Source of the DNA: Bradyrhizobium nitroreducens
GTDB lineage: Bacteria > Pseudomonadota > Alphaproteobacteria > Rhizobiales > Xanthobacteraceae
DNA: 64,000 nucleotides
Assembly (NCBI RefSeq): GCF_002776695.1
Contig: NZ_LFJC01000003.1
Location: 3,996,543-4,060,542 of the forward strand
Reading direction: 5' to 3'
Every line of letters starts with the position of its first letter. The stretch's first letter is position 1. The notes beneath the pieces are model-generated. The model had not been told where the DNA came from, searched no databases, and saw nothing but the letters and a program-made list of their open reading frames with translations. Shown piece after piece: positions 62,053-64,000 of the stretch. The translations under genes and the position numbers were made by a program.

Positions 62053-62802
62053 TCAGAACTGGCCGGGCGGCAGCTTGAAGATGTCGGGGCTCTTGGCGTC
62101 GGCGACGTAGAACAGCAGCAGGCTGGTCGGGGTCAGCACACGCTGGTTGTTCTCCTTGTTCTCGAACGTGCCCTGCAGCAGCAGGATCACCGAGCGATCC
62201 TTGGCGTCGCTGCCGCGGAACATCACGATGCCGCCGGCGACGGGCATGTTGACCGCGATGGAATCGGGCTTGAAGCCTTCACCCATGAAATGGGCGCGCA
62301 GGATGTTGGCGTTGGAGAACAGCTTCTCCGGCGTGATCGCGGCGTCGGTTCCCTTCGACCAGACCGCGCCGACCTGGATCAGCGACTTGGACTTGTAGCC
62401 GAACACGTAGGACAGCTCGGCGGTGCCGCCGTTCGGCAGCAACTCCGGAACGGACAGCAGGATGCTGTGCGTCAGCTCGGCCGCGTTGTCCTGCGCCCTG
62501 ATGGCGTCGGGCTTGGCGTTGAAATCCTTCGCCATCGCCGCGCGTACATCGGCCTCGTTCATGCCGAACTTGGCGGAGCGGAATCCGTCGATCGCCTTGC
62601 TCTTGTCCTCCGCGCCCGGCGCCTCGGCCGACGGCGCCCCCGCGGCAACGGGCGTGCCGGCCGCAGCGGGAGCACCAGCCGCAGCGGCCCTGGGGGCCGG
62701 CGCGGCCTTCTGCTTCGGCACGGCGCCCTGAGCCGCGAGCGGCCCGGCAGCAACGGAGGTGAGCAGGCCGACGACGGCCGGAATGAGATAGATCTTGCGC
62801 AT
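62053..62802 (-). CDS. Exported protein of unknown function, first gene of the two-partner secretion operon
   Basis: 249 residues from the ATG at 62802 (GAAGG 6 nt upstream). A signal peptide (MRKIYLIPAVVGLLTSVAAG, cleavage near LAAQG) is followed by an Ala/Pro/Gly-rich low-complexity linker of about 45 residues and then a compact domain. That domain starts IDGFRSAKFGMNEADVRAAM and continues through SYVFGYKSKSLIQVGAVWSK and VILLLQGTFENK. The FRSAKFGMNEADVR stretch resembles small periplasmic or lipoprotein domains that begin with an FGMxxxEV-type helix, but I cannot name the family. The giant exoprotein gene follows after 69 nt on the same strand, so it is probably co-transcribed and may help secretion or assembly. 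Confidence 0.75.
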   Translation of the reverse strand: MRKIYLIPAVVGLLTSVAAGPLAAQGAVPKQKAAPAPRAAAAGAPAAAGTPVAAGAPSAEAPGAEDKSKAIDGFRSAKFGMNEADVRAAMAKDFNAKPDAIRAQDNAAELTHSILLSVPELLPNGGTAELSYVFGYKSKSLIQVGAVWSKGTDAAITPEKLFSNANILRAHFMGEGFKPDSIAVNMPVAGGIVMFRGSDAKDRSVILLLQGTFENKENNQRVLTPTSLLLFYVADAKSPDIFKLPPGQF

Positions 62803-63095
62803 CGAAAACCTTCGAAACAACTTGAAACAACGCTTCAAAAATCGGCAGCTGCGAAATCGGCTCCCCCGAACCGTCACCGCAACCGAGACGGAAAATGTTG
62901 CAACGCCACAAGGCGTTACAAGGCGCCACCGAGGAGACAAGGTTCGAAACAGCGACTCTTTGGCTGCGTAGGAATACGGTATCGGGCTGCCAAACGCTGC
63001 GAATGAACATTCACAAGCGCATTTTTTGATCAATTGTGGACACCGGCCGTTCGCGCTAAGCAACAAACCGGGGCAAGCCATATGCAAAGAATTCC
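62803..63095. other. Divergent intergenic region with a candidate operator
   Basis: 293 nt between the two-partner secretion operon and the plus-strand binding-protein gene, both of which must have promoters here. AACGCC-ACAA-GGCGTT (62902-62917) is a perfect 6-bp inverted repeat about 100 bp before the exported-protein start, and AAGGCG recurs just beyond it. I see no clear sigma-70 boxes. Confidence 0.4.
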
Positions 63096-64000
63096 ATGAC
63101 CGAACGGCGTTCCGCTTTCTCGGTCGATCGCCGCGGCTTCATTCGCCTTGCGGGAGCAGGTGCCGCAGGATGGATCGCGCTCGGCGCAACGTCGGATCGC
63201 ATGCGGATCGTCGCATCCTTGACCGCATTGCCGCTCGACGACGAGCTGACAAGGCGGAGCATGATCGACAGCCCGACCTCGCGCCTCGGCGGCCTCATCG
63301 CCGGCTTGAGGCAGCGCGGCTGGGTCGAGGGCGTCAACTTCCGCCTCGAGCTCCGTTCGAGCTTCGGCCCGCCCGACCGGTTGAAGGCGGCCATTCAGGA
63401 GCTGCTGGCACTCCAGCCGGATGTGATCCTGACGGGATCGACGATTGAGACCGCAGCTGTCCTTGCCGCAACGAAGACCATTCCAATCGTGTTCGCGACC
63501 GCCAACGATCCCGTGGGCAACGGCTTCGTCGAAAGCCTGGCGCATCCCGGCGGCAACGTCACCGGCTTCACCAGCAGCACGGCCGAGATGGGCGGCAAAT
63601 GGCTGCAGCTGATCCGGGAAGCCGTGCCTGACATCGCCCGCGTCGGCATCCTCTTCAACCCCGCGACCACCCCTCGCGGCGGGCGCTTCTTCCTCGACTC
63701 GATCGAGCAGGAGGCGGCCGAGTCCGGGGTGTCTGCGGTCGCCGCCCCCGTCAACGCGGTTGCGGACATCGACGACGCCGTCAGGCGCTTCTCCGAACCG
63801 CCCAAGGCGGCGATGATTGCGCTGGTCGACAGCTTCCTCGTCGTCAACCGGCAGGCGGTCATTGCGGCGGCCGACAAGTATCGCGTGCCCACGATCTATC
63901 CGTTCCATTATTTCATGGATGCCGGCGGATTGATGAGCTATGGACCGACACTGGAAGTGCGCTCGGCCGACTATGTCGATCTCATCCTGCGCGGCACCAA
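63096..64000 (+). CDS. ABC transporter substrate-binding protein (TrpX-like, ABC_sub_bind), 3' end outside the window
   Basis: 301 codons are open from the ATG at 63096 to the window end with no stop. The N-terminus holds a twin-arginine-type signal (VDRRGFIRLAGAGAAGWIAL). The mature part has the ABC_sub_bind (TrpX/BMP-like) pattern: LIAGLRQRGWVEGVNFRLEL, ELLALQPDVILTGSTIETAA, IPIVFATANDPVGNGFVESL and AHPGGNVTGFTS. Such proteins bind amino acids or other small ligands for three-gene importers; the permease and ATPase should follow beyond the window. The ribosome site is weak, so the start is moderately sure. Confidence 0.85.
   Translation, partial: MTERRSAFSVDRRGFIRLAGAGAAGWIALGATSDRMRIVASLTALPLDDELTRRSMIDSPTSRLGGLIAGLRQRGWVEGVNFRLELRSSFGPPDRLKAAIQELLALQPDVILTGSTIETAAVLAATKTIPIVFATANDPVGNGFVESLAHPGGNVTGFTSSTAEMGGKWLQLIREAVPDIARVGILFNPATTPRGGRFFLDSIEQEAAESGVSAVAAPVNAVADIDDAVRRFSEPPKAAMIALVDSFLVVNRQAVIAAADKYRVPTIYPFHYFMDAGGLMSYGPTLEVRSADYVDLILRGT

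Noticed and set aside
55621..63006. Long plus-strand open frame (2,461 codons) antisense to the giant exoprotein
   Set aside because: Arg/Asp/Val/Gly-rich, no recognisable domain, no signal peptide. It mirrors the codon bias of the exoprotein gene on the other strand. The minus-strand frame has a TPS domain, signal peptide and partner transporter.

Overview
The window looks like chromosomal DNA of a high-GC alphaproteobacterium, most likely Bradyrhizobium or a close relative. The basis is the base composition, the aerobic cobalamin gene set with bluB, the protein families, and short palindromic repeats of a type I associate with Bradyrhizobium. The genus is inferred from memory of related genomes, not from a search. 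I saw no rRNA, tRNA, CRISPR array, transposase or integrase.

Region 1 (1-6439, + strand) is a tight operon. It holds the end of an intradiol ring-cleavage dioxygenase, an FAD-linked 2-hydroxyacid dehydrogenase, a complete ribose-type (CUT2) ABC importer and a small YciI-like protein. Region 2 (6440-9250) holds two short palindromes, a tandem pair of tiny secreted cysteine-rich proteins (one only 59 residues), a GFA-family zinc protein, an HxlR-type regulator and an exported SRPBCC protein. Matching CAGTT-N4-AACTG palindromes lie upstream of the GFA gene and in the regulator/SRPBCC divergent promoter region. Region 3 (9251-16147) is a five-gene dipeptide/oligopeptide ABC importer plus a divergent serine hydrolase.

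Region 4 (16166-43174) is a cobalamin (B12) island. A cobalamin riboswitch precedes a TonB-dependent receptor followed 12 nt later by a PepSY membrane protein. Next comes nearly the whole aerobic pathway: cobT, cobF, cobA, cobB, cobM, cobE, cobL, cobK, cobJ, cobI, cobH, cobG, cobN, cobW, a DUF1636 gene, cobO, cobQ, cobD, cbiB, cobU, cobS, bluB and a CobC-like phosphatase. A stand-alone cobalt permease (CbiM family) has its own second riboswitch, and a third riboswitch leads the DUF1636-cobW-cobN-cobG-cobH-cobI-cobJ operon. Most neighbouring genes overlap by 1 or 4 nt. cobK is the exception: it lies on the opposite strand in the middle of the run and overlaps genes at both ends. The chelatase subunits CobS and CobT and the corrinoid reductase CobR are not here.

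Region 5 (43191-62802, - strand) is a two-partner secretion locus: a small exported protein of unknown function, a giant 5,661-residue filamentous-haemagglutinin-type exoprotein covering 17 kb, and its TpsB/FhaC-like outer-membrane transporter. The exoprotein ends in about three and a half tandem repeats of roughly 116 residues, has apparently helical insertions, and carries three vicinal Cys-Cys pairs. The window closes with the start of a + strand TrpX-like ABC substrate-binding protein that runs off the end.
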